From Alphaproteobacteria bacterium (lineage in GTDB: Bacteria > Pseudomonadota > Alphaproteobacteria > Reyranellales > Reyranellaceae), in the NCBI GenBank assembly GCA_016870115.1, contig VGCH01000002.1, positions 1 to 64,000 on the forward strand: a stretch of 64,000 nt of DNA, given 5' to 3'. A program made the position numbers and the translations under genes. Shown here piece after piece: positions 9,260 to 19,067 of this stretch; position 1 is the stretch's first letter; every line of letters starts with the position of its first letter. The notes under the pieces are model-generated. The model saw nothing but the letters and a program-made list of their open reading frames with translations, searched no databases and had not been told where the DNA came from.

Positions 9260-9670
9260 ATGTCGCGCCGCCGCTCGAGCGACTCCGGCCATCGCCCGCC
9301 GGGCCAGCGCCAGCTCAGGGTTGGCGAGGAACTGCGACACATCCTGGCCGACCTTCTCGAACGCGGCGAGATGCGCGATCCGGAGCTGCGCGAGGCCACG
9401 ATCACCGTCACCGCGGTCGATGTCAGCCCAGACCTGCGCAATGCCACGGTCTTTGTGATGCCGCTGGGCGGCGGCGACGCGCCCCGTCTGCTGTCGGCGC
9501 TGCGTCGCGCCGCGCCGTGGTTCCGGGCCCGGGTGGGCGAGAAGGCGGTGCTGCGTTACGCGCCAGACCTGCGCTTCGATCTCGACCGCTCGTTCGATGA
9601 GGCCGACCGGATCGGGCGGCTGCTGCGTCGCCCCGATGTCGCGCGCGACATTGACGGCTCGGACGGCTAG
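9260..9670 (+). CDS. rbfA: 30S ribosome-binding factor RbfA
   Basis: RbfA binds immature 30S subunits and helps mature the 16S rRNA 5' end. The 136-residue protein has the KH-like fold signatures RVGEELRHILADLLERGEMRDP, ITVTAVDVSPDLRNATVFVMPLGG and LRYAPDLRFDLDRSFDEADRI. It starts 19 bases after infB and closes the plus-strand run. In related genomes truB follows directly, whereas here an opposite-strand gene intervenes. Confidence 0.95.
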   Translation: MSRRRSSDSGHRPPGQRQLRVGEELRHILADLLERGEMRDPELREATITVTAVDVSPDLRNATVFVMPLGGGDAPRLLSALRRAAPWFRARVGEKAVLRYAPDLRFDLDRSFDEADRIGRLLRRPDVARDIDGSDG

Positions 9671-9685
9671 ACCAGCGTCGATCCC

Positions 9686-11881
9686 TCAACGATTGAGATA
9701 GAACTCGTCGCGCGGGAAGAAGTCGGTGTTGGGCGCGCGGGCCGGCCGGGTAGCACCGGTGTTCAGCACCTCGACATTCTTTTCGGTGATCCAGCGGCGC
9801 AGCTCGGCGCGGTCGATGCGTGCGGCGGCGAGATGGTCGTCGACCGGCGCGCGGGCCAGCATCTCGAACATCCGCTCACGGCTGTAGGGGATCGGCCGGT
9901 CGCTGCCGATCAGCGCCGGGTGGACGAGCGTCACGTAGGGAAAGACAGAGCGGAACGTCTCGACCGTGCGTTCGGTCGGCGCCCATTGCACGTAGAGGCC
10001 GCCCGGCGCCAGCCGGCCGCGCACCTGCTCGAAAAACTCGCGCGAGTTCAGCAGCCCCGAAAGCCCCGTCTTGGGCAGGATCGCGTCGGCCTCGATCACG
10101 TCGTAGCGACCGCGATCCAGCGCCAGCTGGTGCCGCCCGTCGGCGACACGGATCTCGAAGCGCGGATCGGCGAGCAACCGATCGATACCGGACGTACCAC
10201 CGCTCGCGGTGTAGGCGCGCAGCGTGTCGATCACCGGCGCCACGATCTCGATCACCCGAACCTTCTCGGTCGCGGGGTTGGCCGCCGCGGCATAGGGCGT
10301 GCCGCCCGTGCCGGCGCCGATCACCAGGACGCGCCGGGGATCGGGATGGGTGAGCGGCCCAACAGCACCCAGAAACGCATGAACCGTCGCGAACGGGAGC
10401 GAGCTCTGCGAGTGACCCTGGATATAGAGGCGGCCGGATTGTTCGCCGGTGAACTTGAGAAGCGACAGGCCGGTCTTGTCTTCGCGCACGATCGCGCGCT
10501 CGCGCTCCGCCAGCCCGTGAAGACGCCGCCAGAAAGTCTCGCCCGACGGAAACAGCACCAGCCCCGCGGCCAACAGGCTCGCCGGCGCCAGCAGCCAGCG
10601 CGCCGATCCGCCGCTCGCCAGCGGCAGGACAGCGAAGGCGAGTCCGATCGCGATCAGCAGCTTCAGCGTGCCCGAGGTGCCGAGCAGATCGAGCAGCAGC
10701 AGCCCCGCCACCAGACTGCCCGCGCTGTTGCCCACGATGTTGGACAGCTGCACGAGACCCACGCGCTGGCCCAGCCGGCCGATGTCGCGCTGTACCGCCT
10801 TCTGGACCACCGGAAACGACAGTCCCATCACGAACGAGGCCGGCAGGACGACGACCGCCAGCAAGAGTGCGATCAGCGCGGTGTCGCCGGCGCGGCCGCT
10901 CACGATGTCGTGGTCGACGAAGGTCGCGGGCAGCAGCCCCGCGCCGATCGCACCGTAGATCGCCCAGGCACCGCCCAGCGCCAACGCCGCGGCCGCCGCC
11001 TGCATGCCGAAGAAGAAGCGGCGCGGATCCGAAATGCGCGGAATCCAGCGGGCGCCGACCAGCAGGCCCGCCGCGTCACCCAGCAGGAACACAGCCAGCA
11101 CGAGCGAGAAGCTGTAGCCGTTCGACTGCAACAGGACGCCGGCCAGCCGGTACCAAACGATCTGCAGCGCCACGATCAGGAAACCGCTGATGAAGACCAG
11201 GGTCGACCACTCCAGGACCAGTCGCCGATCGGCGGCGTTGTCGACGCTGCGAGCGGGCGGCGCGGCCTCGTCGGCGAGATCGGTGCCGCGTGCGAGCCAT
11301 AGGCCGCCAGCGGCGACCGCCAGATTGAGCGTCGCGCCGATCCACACCGCGACGTCGAAGCCCACCGTGCCGATCAGGAACCAGCCGCCGACGAAGGCGC
11401 CGACACCGGCACCCAAGGTATTCATGCCGTAGAGCCAGCCGATCAGCTCGGCCGATCCCTCCAAGCGTTGCACCACCGCCTTGGAGAGGAACGGCAGCGA
11501 ACAGCCCATCAGGAAGGTGGGCCAGAGGAGGCCCGCGAACACCACCGCGAACACCGCGCCCCGCGACTCGGCGACGGGCAGCAGCGTGCGATAGACGCCA
11601 TCGTAGAAAATCCACGGGCTCGCGGCGGCGAAGACCGCGATGCCGACCTCGCAGATCGCGAAGGCCAGGAGCGCACGCCGCCGCGACAGCCGATCGGCAT
11701 AGAGGCCGGCCACCAGGCTGCCGATGCCGAGCCCCAGCAGGAACGCGCCGACGACCAGGGCGGCGGCGATGGTGTCGGCGCCGGCGAACAGGCCGAGCAA
11801 GCGGTGCCAGGCAGTCTGGTAGACAAGGGCGGCGAAGCCGGAGACGAAGAACAGCGCGAACAGCGCGGAGCGGAGTTTCAT
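9686..11881 (-). CDS. Polytopic membrane protein fused to a spermidine-synthase-like domain
   Basis: The 731-residue protein has about a dozen hydrophobic segments in its first 450 residues, beginning MKLRSALFALFFVSGFAALVYQ with an MFS-like LGIGSLVAGLYADRLSRR loop. A cytoplasmic C-terminal domain follows with the spermidine-synthase/SAM fold (VLVIGAGTGGTPYAAA, VRVIEIVAPVIDTLR, YDVIEADAILP, GGLYVQWAPT). Fused proteins of this type are widespread, but their substrate is not established and a true aminopropyltransferase role is doubtful. It is convergent with rbfA (15 bases) and divergent from truB (64 bases), splitting an otherwise conserved operon. ATG 11881 is the first start. Confidence 0.8.
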   Translation of the reverse strand: MKLRSALFALFFVSGFAALVYQTAWHRLLGLFAGADTIAAALVVGAFLLGLGIGSLVAGLYADRLSRRRALLAFAICEVGIAVFAAASPWIFYDGVYRTLLPVAESRGAVFAVVFAGLLWPTFLMGCSLPFLSKAVVQRLEGSAELIGWLYGMNTLGAGVGAFVGGWFLIGTVGFDVAVWIGATLNLAVAAGGLWLARGTDLADEAAPPARSVDNAADRRLVLEWSTLVFISGFLIVALQIVWYRLAGVLLQSNGYSFSLVLAVFLLGDAAGLLVGARWIPRISDPRRFFFGMQAAAAALALGGAWAIYGAIGAGLLPATFVDHDIVSGRAGDTALIALLLAVVVLPASFVMGLSFPVVQKAVQRDIGRLGQRVGLVQLSNIVGNSAGSLVAGLLLLDLLGTSGTLKLLIAIGLAFAVLPLASGGSARWLLAPASLLAAGLVLFPSGETFWRRLHGLAERERAIVREDKTGLSLLKFTGEQSGRLYIQGHSQSSLPFATVHAFLGAVGPLTHPDPRRVLVIGAGTGGTPYAAAANPATEKVRVIEIVAPVIDTLRAYTASGGTSGIDRLLADPRFEIRVADGRHQLALDRGRYDVIEADAILPKTGLSGLLNSREFFEQVRGRLAPGGLYVQWAPTERTVETFRSVFPYVTLVHPALIGSDRPIPYSRERMFEMLARAPVDDHLAAARIDRAELRRWITEKNVEVLNTGATRPARAPNTDFFPRDEFYLNR

Positions 11882-11945
11882 CTTGTTGGTTCTTCGAGCC
11901 GGCCGGTCGCTGGCGCCGCGTCGCGGCCCTCACTAGAAGCGAACG

Positions 11946-12851
11946 ATGGCGCGCAAACGCGGCGGAAACAAGGTCGATGGCTGGGTGGTGCTCGACAAGC
12001 CCGTGGGGCTGGGGTCGACGCCGGCGGTCGCGCGCGTGCGTCGCCTGTTCGGCGCGGCCAAGGCGGGTCATGGCGGCACCCTCGATCCGCTGGCCGACGG
12101 TGTGCTGCCGATCGCGCTTGGCGAGGCGACCAAGACGGTGCCGTTTGTGATGGACGGAGCCAAGACCTACCGTTTCACGCTGGCGTTCGGCGAGGCGCGC
12201 ACGACCGACGATCGTGAGGGCGAGGTGACCGAGCGGGCGGAGCATCGACCCGACACCGCCACGCTCGCGGCCGTCCTGCCGCGCTTCGTCGGGCACATCC
12301 AACAGGTGCCGCCGGCCTACTCGGCGCTCAAGATCGACGGCCAGCGCGCCTACGACCTGGCGCGTGCCGGAAAGGCGCCCGAGATGACGCCGCGGACGGT
12401 TGAGATCCACCGCCTGGAGCTGCTGGACCGGCCGGACCCCGACATCGCGCATCTGGTGGTGGATTGCGGCAAGGGCACCTATATCAGGTCGCTGGCGCGG
12501 GACATCGCCCTTGCCCTGGGCAGTGTCGGGCATGTCTCGGCTCTGCGCCGGACGGCCGCAGGCCGCTTCACGGAGGCTGCGGCCATTTCGCTTCCCAAAC
12601 TGGAGGCTCTCGGCCATATTCCCGCGCTCTTCGGGGCTTTGGCCCCCGTCGCGACCGCGCTGGACGACATCCCGGCGCTGGCCCTGACGGAAGCCGAGGA
12701 AGCCCGGTTGCGCCACGGCCAGCCGATCTTCCGACCCGGGGACGCACCGCCCGAACCGTCGCTTCTGCGCGCCGAGATCGGGGACCGGCTTGTGGCCCTT
12801 GTCCAGTCCGACGGGGTCTCGTTCCGGCCGGTGCGGGTGTTCAACCTGTAG
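11946..12851 (+). CDS. truB: tRNA pseudouridine(55) synthase TruB
   Basis: TruB isomerises U55 in the T loop of tRNAs. The 301-residue protein shows DGWVVLDKPVGLGST and the catalytic motif GHGGTLDPLADGVLP with Asp47, followed by KTYRFTLAFGEARTTDD, QVPPAYSALKIDGQRAYDLAR and CGKGTYIRSLARDI. The last is the RNA-binding end of the catalytic domain. A short PUA-like C-terminus follows. It precedes rpsO by 17 bases. The divergent membrane-fusion gene leaves 64 bases for two promoters. Confidence 0.95.
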   Translation: MARKRGGNKVDGWVVLDKPVGLGSTPAVARVRRLFGAAKAGHGGTLDPLADGVLPIALGEATKTVPFVMDGAKTYRFTLAFGEARTTDDREGEVTERAEHRPDTATLAAVLPRFVGHIQQVPPAYSALKIDGQRAYDLARAGKAPEMTPRTVEIHRLELLDRPDPDIAHLVVDCGKGTYIRSLARDIALALGSVGHVSALRRTAAGRFTEAAAISLPKLEALGHIPALFGALAPVATALDDIPALALTEAEEARLRHGQPIFRPGDAPPEPSLLRAEIGDRLVALVQSDGVSFRPVRVFNL

Positions 12852-12868
12852 TCAAACGGAGATGACCG

Positions 12869-13138
12869 ATGTCGATTACAGCCGACCGCAAGGCGGAGCT
12901 GATCAAGGCGTATGCGCAGGCCGAGGGTGACACCGGATCGCCTGAGGTTCAGGTGGCCATCCTGAGCGAGCGCATTTCCAACCTGACCGAGCACTTCAAG
13001 GGCCACGCCAAGGACCATCATTCACGTCGCGGGCTTCTCAAGCTCGTCGGCCAGCGTCGCCGCCTGCTCGACTATCTGAAGTCGAGGGACGGGTCGCGCT
13101 ATTCGAAGCTCATCGAGCGGCTGGGTCTGCGCCGCTAG
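12869..13138 (+). CDS. rpsO: 30S ribosomal protein S15
   Basis: S15 binds the 16S rRNA central domain early in assembly. At 89 residues it has the standard length, with the conserved [51 protein letters not shown] start with GGAGATG-type ribosome binding (12859-12865) lies between it and truB. A hairpin terminator follows seven bases after the stop, and pnp comes next, as in many proteobacteria. Confidence 0.97.
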   Translation: MSITADRKAELIKAYAQAEGDTGSPEVQVAILSERISNLTEHFKGHAKDHHSRRGLLKLVGQRRRLLDYLKSRDGSRYSKLIERLGLRR

Positions 13139-13144
13139 TTCTAC

Positions 13145-13171
13145 CGGCCCCGCCCAATGGCGGGGCCGTTT
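13145..13171 (+). terminator. Terminator or processing hairpin between rpsO and pnp
   Basis: Ten-base perfect arms at 13145-13154 and 13159-13168 close on a CAAT loop and are followed by only three Ts. The short T run suggests partial termination, letting some transcription enter pnp. The rpsO-pnp spacer in E. coli also holds a terminator and an RNase III site for PNPase autocontrol. The remaining spacer to 13337 holds no gene and probably contains the pnp leader or promoter. Confidence 0.75.
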
Positions 13172-13337
13172 CGCGTCGCGTCGCCGGCTCCCGTACCGAC
13201 AGGTCGGCTGGCGCGGCATCGCAGCAACCGGACGGGCAGGGGCGAGAGCGAGCGCCCGATCCGGTCCTGCCGACGCAAGGGCGTCGGCGGGCGGTCGCGG
13301 CCTGCGGGGGCAGCACCGGTATGAAAGGAACGAACGA

Positions 13338-15473
13338 ATGTTCAATGTCTTCCGCAAGGAGATCGACTGGGCCGGGCGCAAGCTTGTGCTCGAGACTGGC
13401 AAGATCGCGCGCCAGGCCGATGGCGCGGTGATGGCGACGCTGGGCGGCACCACGGTGCTTGCCGCCGTCGTCTTCGAGAAGAAGCCCAAGCCGGGCCTCG
13501 ACTTCTTCCCGCTGACCGTCAACTACCAGGAGAAGGCTTTCGCCGCGGGCAAAATCCCGGGTGGCTTCTTCAAGCGCGAGGGTCGGCCGAGCGAGAAGGA
13601 GGTTCTCACCTCCCGCCTGATCGACCGTCCGATCCGGCCGCTGTTCCACGAGAATTTCCGCAACGAGACGCTGATCGTGGCGACCACGCTCGCCCACGAT
13701 CTCGAGAACGATCCCGACATCGTCGCGATGATCGCCACGTCGGCGGCGCTGACGCTGAGCGGCGCGCCCTTCATGGGCCCGGTCGGCGCGGCCCGCGTCG
13801 GCATGGTCGACGGCAAACTCGCCGTGAACCCGACGCTGAAGCAGCTCGAGACCAGCACGCTCGACCTCGTCGTCGCCGGCACCAAGGAAGGCGTGCTGAT
13901 GGTCGAGTCCGAGGCCAAGGAACTCGACGAGGCCACGATGCTCGCCGCCGTGATGGAGGGCTTCCGTTCCTTCCAGCCGGTGATCGACGCCATCATCCAG
14001 CTGGCCGAACACGCCGCCAAGGACCCCTTCACTCCGGCCGCGCCGTCGCCGGTCGCCGCCGCGGTGGCCGGGAAGCTCAAGGCCGAGGCGCGCGCCAAGC
14101 TCGCCGAGGCCTATGGCGAGACGCAGAAGCAGTCGCGTCAGGCCAAGGTCGGCGCCGTGAAGGACGCCGCCAAGAAACTGTTCGAGGGTGACGATGCCTC
14201 GCTCGCCGCCTTCGGCGAGCAGTTCGGCAACCTCGAGGCCGACGTCGTGCGTGGCGCCATCCTCGACACCGGCAAGCGCATCGACGGCCGCGACACCAAG
14301 ACCGTGCGGCCGATCGTGGCCGAGGTCGGCGTGCTGCCGCGCGCCCACGGCTCCTCGCTGTTCACCCGCGGTGAGACCCAGGCGCTCGTGGTGGCGACGC
14401 TCGGCACCGGCCAGGACGAGCAGATCATCGACGCGCTCGAGGGCGAGTACCGCGAGCACTTCATGCTGCACTACAACTTCCCGCCCTACTCGGTGGGCGA
14501 GGTGCGGCGCATGGGTTCGCCCGGCCGTCGCGAGATCGGCCACGGCAAGCTCGCCTGGCGCGCGATCCGTCCGATGCTGCCGTCGAAGGACAAGTTCCCC
14601 TACACGGTGCGCATCGTGTCGGAGATCACTGAGTCGAACGGCTCCTCGTCGATGGCCTCGGTCTGCGGCGGTTCGCTGTCGCTGATGGACGCCGGCGTGC
14701 CGATGGAGCGTCCGGTGGCGGGCATCGCCATGGGTCTGATCAAGGAAGGCGAGCGCTTCGCGGTGCTCTCCGACATCCTGGGCGACGAGGACCACCTCGG
14801 CGACATGGACTTCAAGGTGGCCGGCACCGATCGCGGTGTCACCTCGCTGCAGATGGACATCAAGATCACCTCGATCACCGAGGAGATCATGCGGGTCGCG
14901 CTCGCCCAGGCGAAGGACGGCCGCATCCACATCCTCGGCGAGATGGCGAAGGGGTTGGGCGGCGCCCGCGACAGCGTGAGCCAGAACGCGCCGCGCATCA
15001 CCCAGTTCTCGATCCCCAAGGACAAGATCCGCGAAGTGATCGGCACCGGCGGCAAGGTGATCCGCGAGATCACCGAGACCACTGGCACCAAGATCGACAT
15101 CGAGGACGACGGCACGATCAAGGTCGCCGCCGTCGACGCCAACGCCGGCCAGGCCGCGATCGACTGGATCAAGGGCATCGTGGCCGAGCCCGAGATGGGC
15201 GTCATCTACACCGGCAAGGTGGTGAAGATCCTGGAGTTCGGCTGCTTCGTGAACTTCCTCGGCTCGCGCGATGGCCTCGTGCACATCTCCGAGCTGGCGC
15301 CGCGTCGCGTCGCCAAGGTCGGCGACGTCGTCAAGGAAGGCGAACAGGTCAAGGTCAAGGTACTGGGCATCGATGACCGCGGCAAGGTCCGCCTGTCCAT
15401 GAAGGCGGTCGACCAGCAGACCGGCGAGGACATCTCCAACAAGCCGCGCGAGGATAGCCCGGCCGCCGACTGA
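13338..15473 (+). CDS. pnp: Polyribonucleotide nucleotidyltransferase (PNPase)
   Basis: PNPase is the phosphorolytic 3'-5' exoribonuclease of the degradosome. The 711-residue protein has both RNase PH-like domains: [27 protein letters not shown] at the start, and the active second copy with [29 protein letters not shown] and [16 protein letters not shown]. An all-alpha linker, a KH domain ([15 protein letters not shown]) and a C-terminal S1 domain ([20 protein letters not shown]) follow. AAAGGAACGAACG precedes the ATG. The gene is single and is followed by a terminator. Confidence 0.98.
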   Translation: MFNVFRKEIDWAGRKLVLETGKIARQADGAVMATLGGTTVLAAVVFEKKPKPGLDFFPLTVNYQEKAFAAGKIPGGFFKREGRPSEKEVLTSRLIDRPIRPLFHENFRNETLIVATTLAHDLENDPDIVAMIATSAALTLSGAPFMGPVGAARVGMVDGKLAVNPTLKQLETSTLDLVVAGTKEGVLMVESEAKELDEATMLAAVMEGFRSFQPVIDAIIQLAEHAAKDPFTPAAPSPVAAAVAGKLKAEARAKLAEAYGETQKQSRQAKVGAVKDAAKKLFEGDDASLAAFGEQFGNLEADVVRGAILDTGKRIDGRDTKTVRPIVAEVGVLPRAHGSSLFTRGETQALVVATLGTGQDEQIIDALEGEYREHFMLHYNFPPYSVGEVRRMGSPGRREIGHGKLAWRAIRPMLPSKDKFPYTVRIVSEITESNGSSSMASVCGGSLSLMDAGVPMERPVAGIAMGLIKEGERFAVLSDILGDEDHLGDMDFKVAGTDRGVTSLQMDIKITSITEEIMRVALAQAKDGRIHILGEMAKGLGGARDSVSQNAPRITQFSIPKDKIREVIGTGGKVIREITETTGTKIDIEDDGTIKVAAVDANAGQAAIDWIKGIVAEPEMGVIYTGKVVKILEFGCFVNFLGSRDGLVHISELAPRRVAKVGDVVKEGEQVKVKVLGIDDRGKVRLSMKAVDQQTGEDISNKPREDSPAAD

Positions 15474-15495
15474 TAACGGCGCGCACGACCACACC

Positions 15496-15522
15496 AACGG
15501 CGGCCCTCGGGCCGCCGTTCTC
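15496..15522 (+). terminator. pnp terminator
   Basis: Arms at 15496-15505 and 15510-15519 form a 10-bp stem with a CTCG loop, followed by a modest T-rich stretch (TTCTCATTT). It lies 22 bases after the pnp stop and is the expected end of that transcript. From here to 15768 I see no gene, only a palindrome near 15710. Confidence 0.75.
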
Positions 15523-15701
15523 ATTTCGACGGAGCGGGACCGGACCGCGGCGCCTCCGCCTGCTGTGTTGCGCTGCCGACGACTGGCGCCCTTGCAACGG
15601 GGCTAGTGGACGACAACAAGAGTCACAGCGACGATGACGGCTTCATGCTCGCGGGGAAGTGGACTTTGCGACGGCAACGCGCCGCAGCTTTCTGAATCGC
15701 A

Positions 15702-15728
15702 GCGAGCGTCCAGACACGTCTGGTCGCT
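15702..15728. promoter_or_regulatory. Operator-like palindrome upstream of the dioxygenase
   Basis: The perfect arms CCAGAC (15710-15715) and GTCTGG (15718-15723) are separated by two bases. They are flanked by a second pair, AGCGA (about 15701-15705) and TCGCT (15724-15728). It is centred about 52 bases before the dioxygenase start. The symmetry suits a dimeric regulator site or a hairpin in the leader. No regulator gene is adjacent. Confidence 0.3.
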
Positions 15729-15768
15729 TTCCGGCCCGGCGCGCGGCGCAACAGGAGGAGCCTTGCCA

Positions 15769-16395
15769 ATGAGTCCGCTTTACCGCCGTGCGCTGTTGGC
15801 CGGCGCCCCGCTCCTGCTGCCCGCCGTCGCCCGCGGGCAGACCCTGCTGACCGCCACGCCGGCGCAGACCGAGGGGCCGTTCTATCCGGCGAGCCTGCCT
15901 GCGGATTTCGACAACGATCTGGTGCAGGTGCGCGGTCAGGCGGCGCGCGCGATGGGGACGGTGTTGCATCTGGAAGGCCGCGTGCTCGATCGCGCCGGCC
16001 GTCCCGTGCCCGGCGTCACGGTCGAAATCTGGCAGTGCGACGCCCAGGGCATCTACGACCATCCACGCGACAGCCGGCGTGAGCAGCGCGACGGCGCCTT
16101 CCAGGGTTTTGGTCGTGTGCAGGTTGAAGCCGATGCGCGCTACCGGTTTCGGACGCTGAGCCCCGTGGCCTATCCAGGCCGCGCGCCGCATATCCATGTC
16201 GCCGTGTTGTCGGGGTCGGCGAGACTCGTGTCGCAGTTCTATCTCGCGGGCCACCCCCGCAACGACCGCGATCGGATCTTCCGCGCTGCTACATCGGTGC
16301 CGGGTGGGCGTGAGCGCATCGAGATGCGCCCGCAGGACGCGCCGGGACTAGAGGCCGGCGCGCTTGCCGCGACGCTCCATATCGTCCTCGGGTAG
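15769..16395 (+). CDS. Exported intradiol ring-cleavage dioxygenase-like protein
   Basis: The 208-residue protein belongs to the non-haem Fe(III) intradiol dioxygenase family (protocatechuate 3,4-dioxygenase-like). The four expected iron ligands are visible as Tyr96 (GIYDHP), Tyr135 (AYPGRAP), His141 and His143 (PHIHVAV). The N-terminus MSPLYRRALLAGAPLLLPAVARG looks like a twin-arginine or Sec signal, so it probably acts in the periplasm, unlike classical aromatic-pathway enzymes. ATG 15769 has AGGAGGAG eight bases upstream. No beta-ketoadipate genes adjoin it, so the substrate is unknown. It is convergent with fabI. Confidence 0.8.
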   Translation: MSPLYRRALLAGAPLLLPAVARGQTLLTATPAQTEGPFYPASLPADFDNDLVQVRGQAARAMGTVLHLEGRVLDRAGRPVPGVTVEIWQCDAQGIYDHPRDSRREQRDGAFQGFGRVQVEADARYRFRTLSPVAYPGRAPHIHVAVLSGSARLVSQFYLAGHPRNDRDRIFRAATSVPGGRERIEMRPQDAPGLEAGALAATLHIVLG

Positions 16396-16407
16396 CGACC
16401 GCGTCGG

Positions 16408-17250
16408 CTATTCGCCGCCGGTGCTGTCCTTGTAGGCGTCCTGCCGTGGCATGCCGATGGCGTGGTAGCCCGAATCGACGAAATGGACCGTGCCGGTGAC
16501 TCCGGCACTGAGGTCGGACAGGAGATAGAGCGCCGCGCCGCCGACATCGACCAGCTCGACATTGCGTCGCAGCGGCGCGGCCTCGCGTGAGAGGCGATAG
16601 ACGTAGCGCGCGCCGCCGATGACCGAACCGGCCAGCGTGCGCATGGGGCCCGCCGACAGCGCGTTCACCCGGACACCCTGCGGCCCAAGATCGGCCGCGA
16701 GGTAGCGCACGCTCGCCTCCAGTGCGGCCTTGGCGATGCCCATGACGTTGTAGGACGGCATCACCCGCGTCGCACCCTCGTAGGTGAGCGTGATCAGGCT
16801 ACCGCCCGCGCTCATCAGCGGCAGCGAGCGCCGCGCGATGTCGGTGAAGGAGAAGCAGGAAATGTCGAGGCTGCGCTTGAAGTTCGCGCGCGTGGTGTCG
16901 ACGTAGCGGCCCTTCAGCTCCTCCTTGTCGGAGAAGGCGATGGCGTGGACGACGAAATCGAGCCGACCCCACTCGCGCTGGAGGCGCGCGAACAGTCGGT
17001 CGAGGCTCGCCTCGTCCTCGACGTCGGCCTCCTCGATCAGGCTCGAGCCCAGTTCCTGCACCATCGGCAGCACCCGCTTGCCGAAGGCGGCGCCCTGGTA
17101 GGTAAAGGCCAGCTCGGCGCCCGCGGCGTGCAGAGCCTGGGCGATACCCCAGGCGATCGAGCGATCGTTGGCGACGCCCATCACGAGCCCGCGTTTGCCC
17201 TTCATCAGGCCGCCAACAGCCGGCAGTGCGGCCGGGGTAGTCTCTGTCAT
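16408..17250 (-). CDS. fabI: Enoyl-[acyl-carrier-protein] reductase FabI
   Basis: FabI performs the last, NADH-dependent reduction of each fatty acid elongation round. The 280-residue protein has the divergent SDR start KGKRGLVMGVANDRSIAWGIA and the catalytic set Tyr157, Tyr167 and Lys174 (LTYEGATRVMPSYNVMGIAKAALE), exactly offset from E. coli FabI. It is the last gene of fabA-fabB-fabI and starts nine bases after fabB. FabI is the target of triclosan-type inhibitors in relatives. Confidence 0.95.
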   Translation of the reverse strand: MTETTPAALPAVGGLMKGKRGLVMGVANDRSIAWGIAQALHAAGAELAFTYQGAAFGKRVLPMVQELGSSLIEEADVEDEASLDRLFARLQREWGRLDFVVHAIAFSDKEELKGRYVDTTRANFKRSLDISCFSFTDIARRSLPLMSAGGSLITLTYEGATRVMPSYNVMGIAKAALEASVRYLAADLGPQGVRVNALSAGPMRTLAGSVIGGARYVYRLSREAAPLRRNVELVDVGGAALYLLSDLSAGVTGTVHFVDSGYHAIGMPRQDAYKDSTGGE

Positions 17251-17259
17251 GGCGCGCTC

Positions 17260-18495
17260 CTATTGATCGAAGCGCGAGAAGAGCAGGCTCGCATTGGTGC
17301 CGCCGAAGCCGAAACTGTTCGACATCACGACACCCAGCCCCGCCTTGTCGATGCGCTGGCGCGCGATCGGGAAATCGCCGGCGGCGGGGTCGAGATTCTC
17401 GACGTTGGCGGACGCCGCGATGAAATCGTCACGCAGCATCAGGAGCGTATAGACCGCCTCGTGCGCGCCGGTGGCGCCCTGGCTATGGCCAGTCAGGGAC
17501 TTGGTCGAGCTGACCATGGGCAGCCGGTCGCCGAAGGCCTTGCGGATGGCGTCGAGCTCGGTGATGTCGCCCACCGGCGTCGAGGTGCCGTGGGTGTTCA
17601 CATAGTCGACCGGCCGGTTGCGTCGCGGCGCCCCGGGGAAGCCGTCGAGCGCCAGCTTCATGCAACGCACCGCGCCTTCGCCGGAGGGCGCCACCATGTC
17701 GGCGCCGTCGGAGGTGGCGCCGTAGCCGATCACCTCGCCGTAGATCTTGGCGCCGCGCGCCTTGGCGGTGTCGAGATCTTCCAGCACCAGCATGCCGCCG
17801 CCGCCCGAGATGACGAACCCGTCGCGGTCGCGGTCATAGGCCCGGCTCGCGCGCTGCGGCGTGTCATTATATTTCGAAGACATGGCGCCCATGGCGTCGA
17901 ACAGCACCGACAATGTCCAGTCCAGCTCCTCGCCGCCGCCCGCGAACATGCGCTCGGCCTTGCCGAGCTGGATGGTCTCGACGGCGTTGCCGATGCAGTG
18001 CGCTGAGGTCGAGCAGGCCGAGCTGATCGAGTAGCTGGGGCCCTTGATGCGATAGGCGGTCGCGAGGTTGGCCGAGACGGTGCTCGACATGGCGCGCGGC
18101 ACTTGGAACGGACCCACGCGCTTGGGTCCCTTTTCCTTCGCCACCATGGCGGCCTGCACGATGGCGCCGGTCGTGGGCCCACCGGATCCCGCGATCACGC
18201 CGGTGCGCTCGTTCGACACTTCGGCCTCGGAGAGGCCGGCATCGGCGATGGCCTCCTTCATCGCGAGCCAGGCATAAGCCGCGCCGTGGCCCATGAAGCG
18301 CATCAGCCGGCGATCGACCAGCTCGTCGACGTTCATCTTCAGCGTGCCGGCGACCTGGCTGCGGAAGCCGAGCTCCTTGTACTGCGGCACGAACTCGATG
18401 CCCGACTTGCCGTCCTTCAGCGACTGCGCGACTTCGGCCGCGTTGTTGCCGATCGACGAGACAACGCCCAGTCCGGTAACGACGACGCGCCGCAT
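17260..18495 (-). CDS. fabB: Beta-ketoacyl-ACP synthase I FabB
   Basis: FabB condenses malonyl-ACP with acyl-ACP and is needed to elongate the cis-unsaturated intermediate made by FabA. The 411-residue protein has the thiolase-fold catalytic triad: Cys161 in [12 protein letters not shown], the His of [16 protein letters not shown] and the His of [14 protein letters not shown]. The [11 protein letters not shown] variant and the fabA neighbour point to KAS I rather than FabF. It begins one base after the fabA stop, so translation is probably coupled. Confidence 0.95.
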   Translation of the reverse strand: MRRVVVTGLGVVSSIGNNAAEVAQSLKDGKSGIEFVPQYKELGFRSQVAGTLKMNVDELVDRRLMRFMGHGAAYAWLAMKEAIADAGLSEAEVSNERTGVIAGSGGPTTGAIVQAAMVAKEKGPKRVGPFQVPRAMSSTVSANLATAYRIKGPSYSISSACSTSAHCIGNAVETIQLGKAERMFAGGGEELDWTLSVLFDAMGAMSSKYNDTPQRASRAYDRDRDGFVISGGGGMLVLEDLDTAKARGAKIYGEVIGYGATSDGADMVAPSGEGAVRCMKLALDGFPGAPRRNRPVDYVNTHGTSTPVGDITELDAIRKAFGDRLPMVSSTKSLTGHSQGATGAHEAVYTLLMLRDDFIAASANVENLDPAAGDFPIARQRIDKAGLGVVMSNSFGFGGTNASLLFSRFDQ

Positions 18496-18496
18496 C

Positions 18497-19024
18497 TCAG
18501 GCCGCCGCCGCGGGCGCGGCGTCCTTGAACAGACCCACCTTCATGTCGACCACCTCGAAGGCCTGGGTGCCGTCGGCATGCACGAAGCCGTCGGCGATGC
18601 CCATCACGAGGCGGCGCAGGATCACCCGCTTCATGTGGACGTGATAGGTGAGCTTCTTCACCGTCGGCACGATCATGCTGGTGAGCTTGACCTCGCCGAC
18701 GCCCAGTGCCCGGCCGCGGCCCGGCGCCTTCATCCAGCCGAGGAAGAAGCCGCACATCTGCCACAGCGCGTCGAGGCCAAGACAGCCTGGCATCACCGGG
18801 TCGCCCTTGAAGTGGCAATCGAAGAACCACAGGTCGGGCCGCACATCCAGCTCGGCCACGATCTCGCCCTTGCCGTACTTGCCGCCGGTTTCGTTGATCG
18901 TGACGATCCGGTCGAACATTAGCATCGGCGGCAGCGGGAGCTGCGCATTGCCCGGCCCGAACAAGCGGCCCTTGGCGCACTCGATCAGGTCCTCGAAAGT
19001 GTAACTGTTCTTCTGGTCGGCCAC
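18497..19024 (-). CDS. fabA: 3-hydroxydecanoyl-ACP dehydratase/isomerase FabA
   Basis: FabA dehydrates 3-hydroxydecanoyl-ACP and isomerises the product to cis-3-decenoyl-ACP, starting anaerobic-type unsaturated fatty acid synthesis. The protein shows [20 protein letters not shown] and the catalytic His71 and Asp85 ([22 protein letters not shown]). The GTG at 19024 is preferred over the TTG at 19051. It gives 175 residues, aligns the catalytic His/Asp with E. coli His70/Asp84, and has GAGG upstream. A good promoter ends about 44 bases before it. Confidence 0.93.
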   Translation of the reverse strand: MADQKNSYTFEDLIECAKGRLFGPGNAQLPLPPMLMFDRIVTINETGGKYGKGEIVAELDVRPDLWFFDCHFKGDPVMPGCLGLDALWQMCGFFLGWMKAPGRGRALGVGEVKLTSMIVPTVKKLTYHVHMKRVILRRLVMGIADGFVHADGTQAFEVVDMKVGLFKDAAPAAAA

Positions 19025-19067
19025 CGCCCGGTGCCTCGCGCTTTGTAACAATCGGTAATGAAACGGG

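Noticed and set aside
7402-9447. 681-codon open frame opposite infB
   Set aside because: It is shadow sequence of infB with no recognisable motif or ribosome site.
13110-15524. 804-codon open frame on the minus strand
   Set aside because: It mirrors pnp exactly, with repetitive Asp/Leu/His-rich sequence and no domain.
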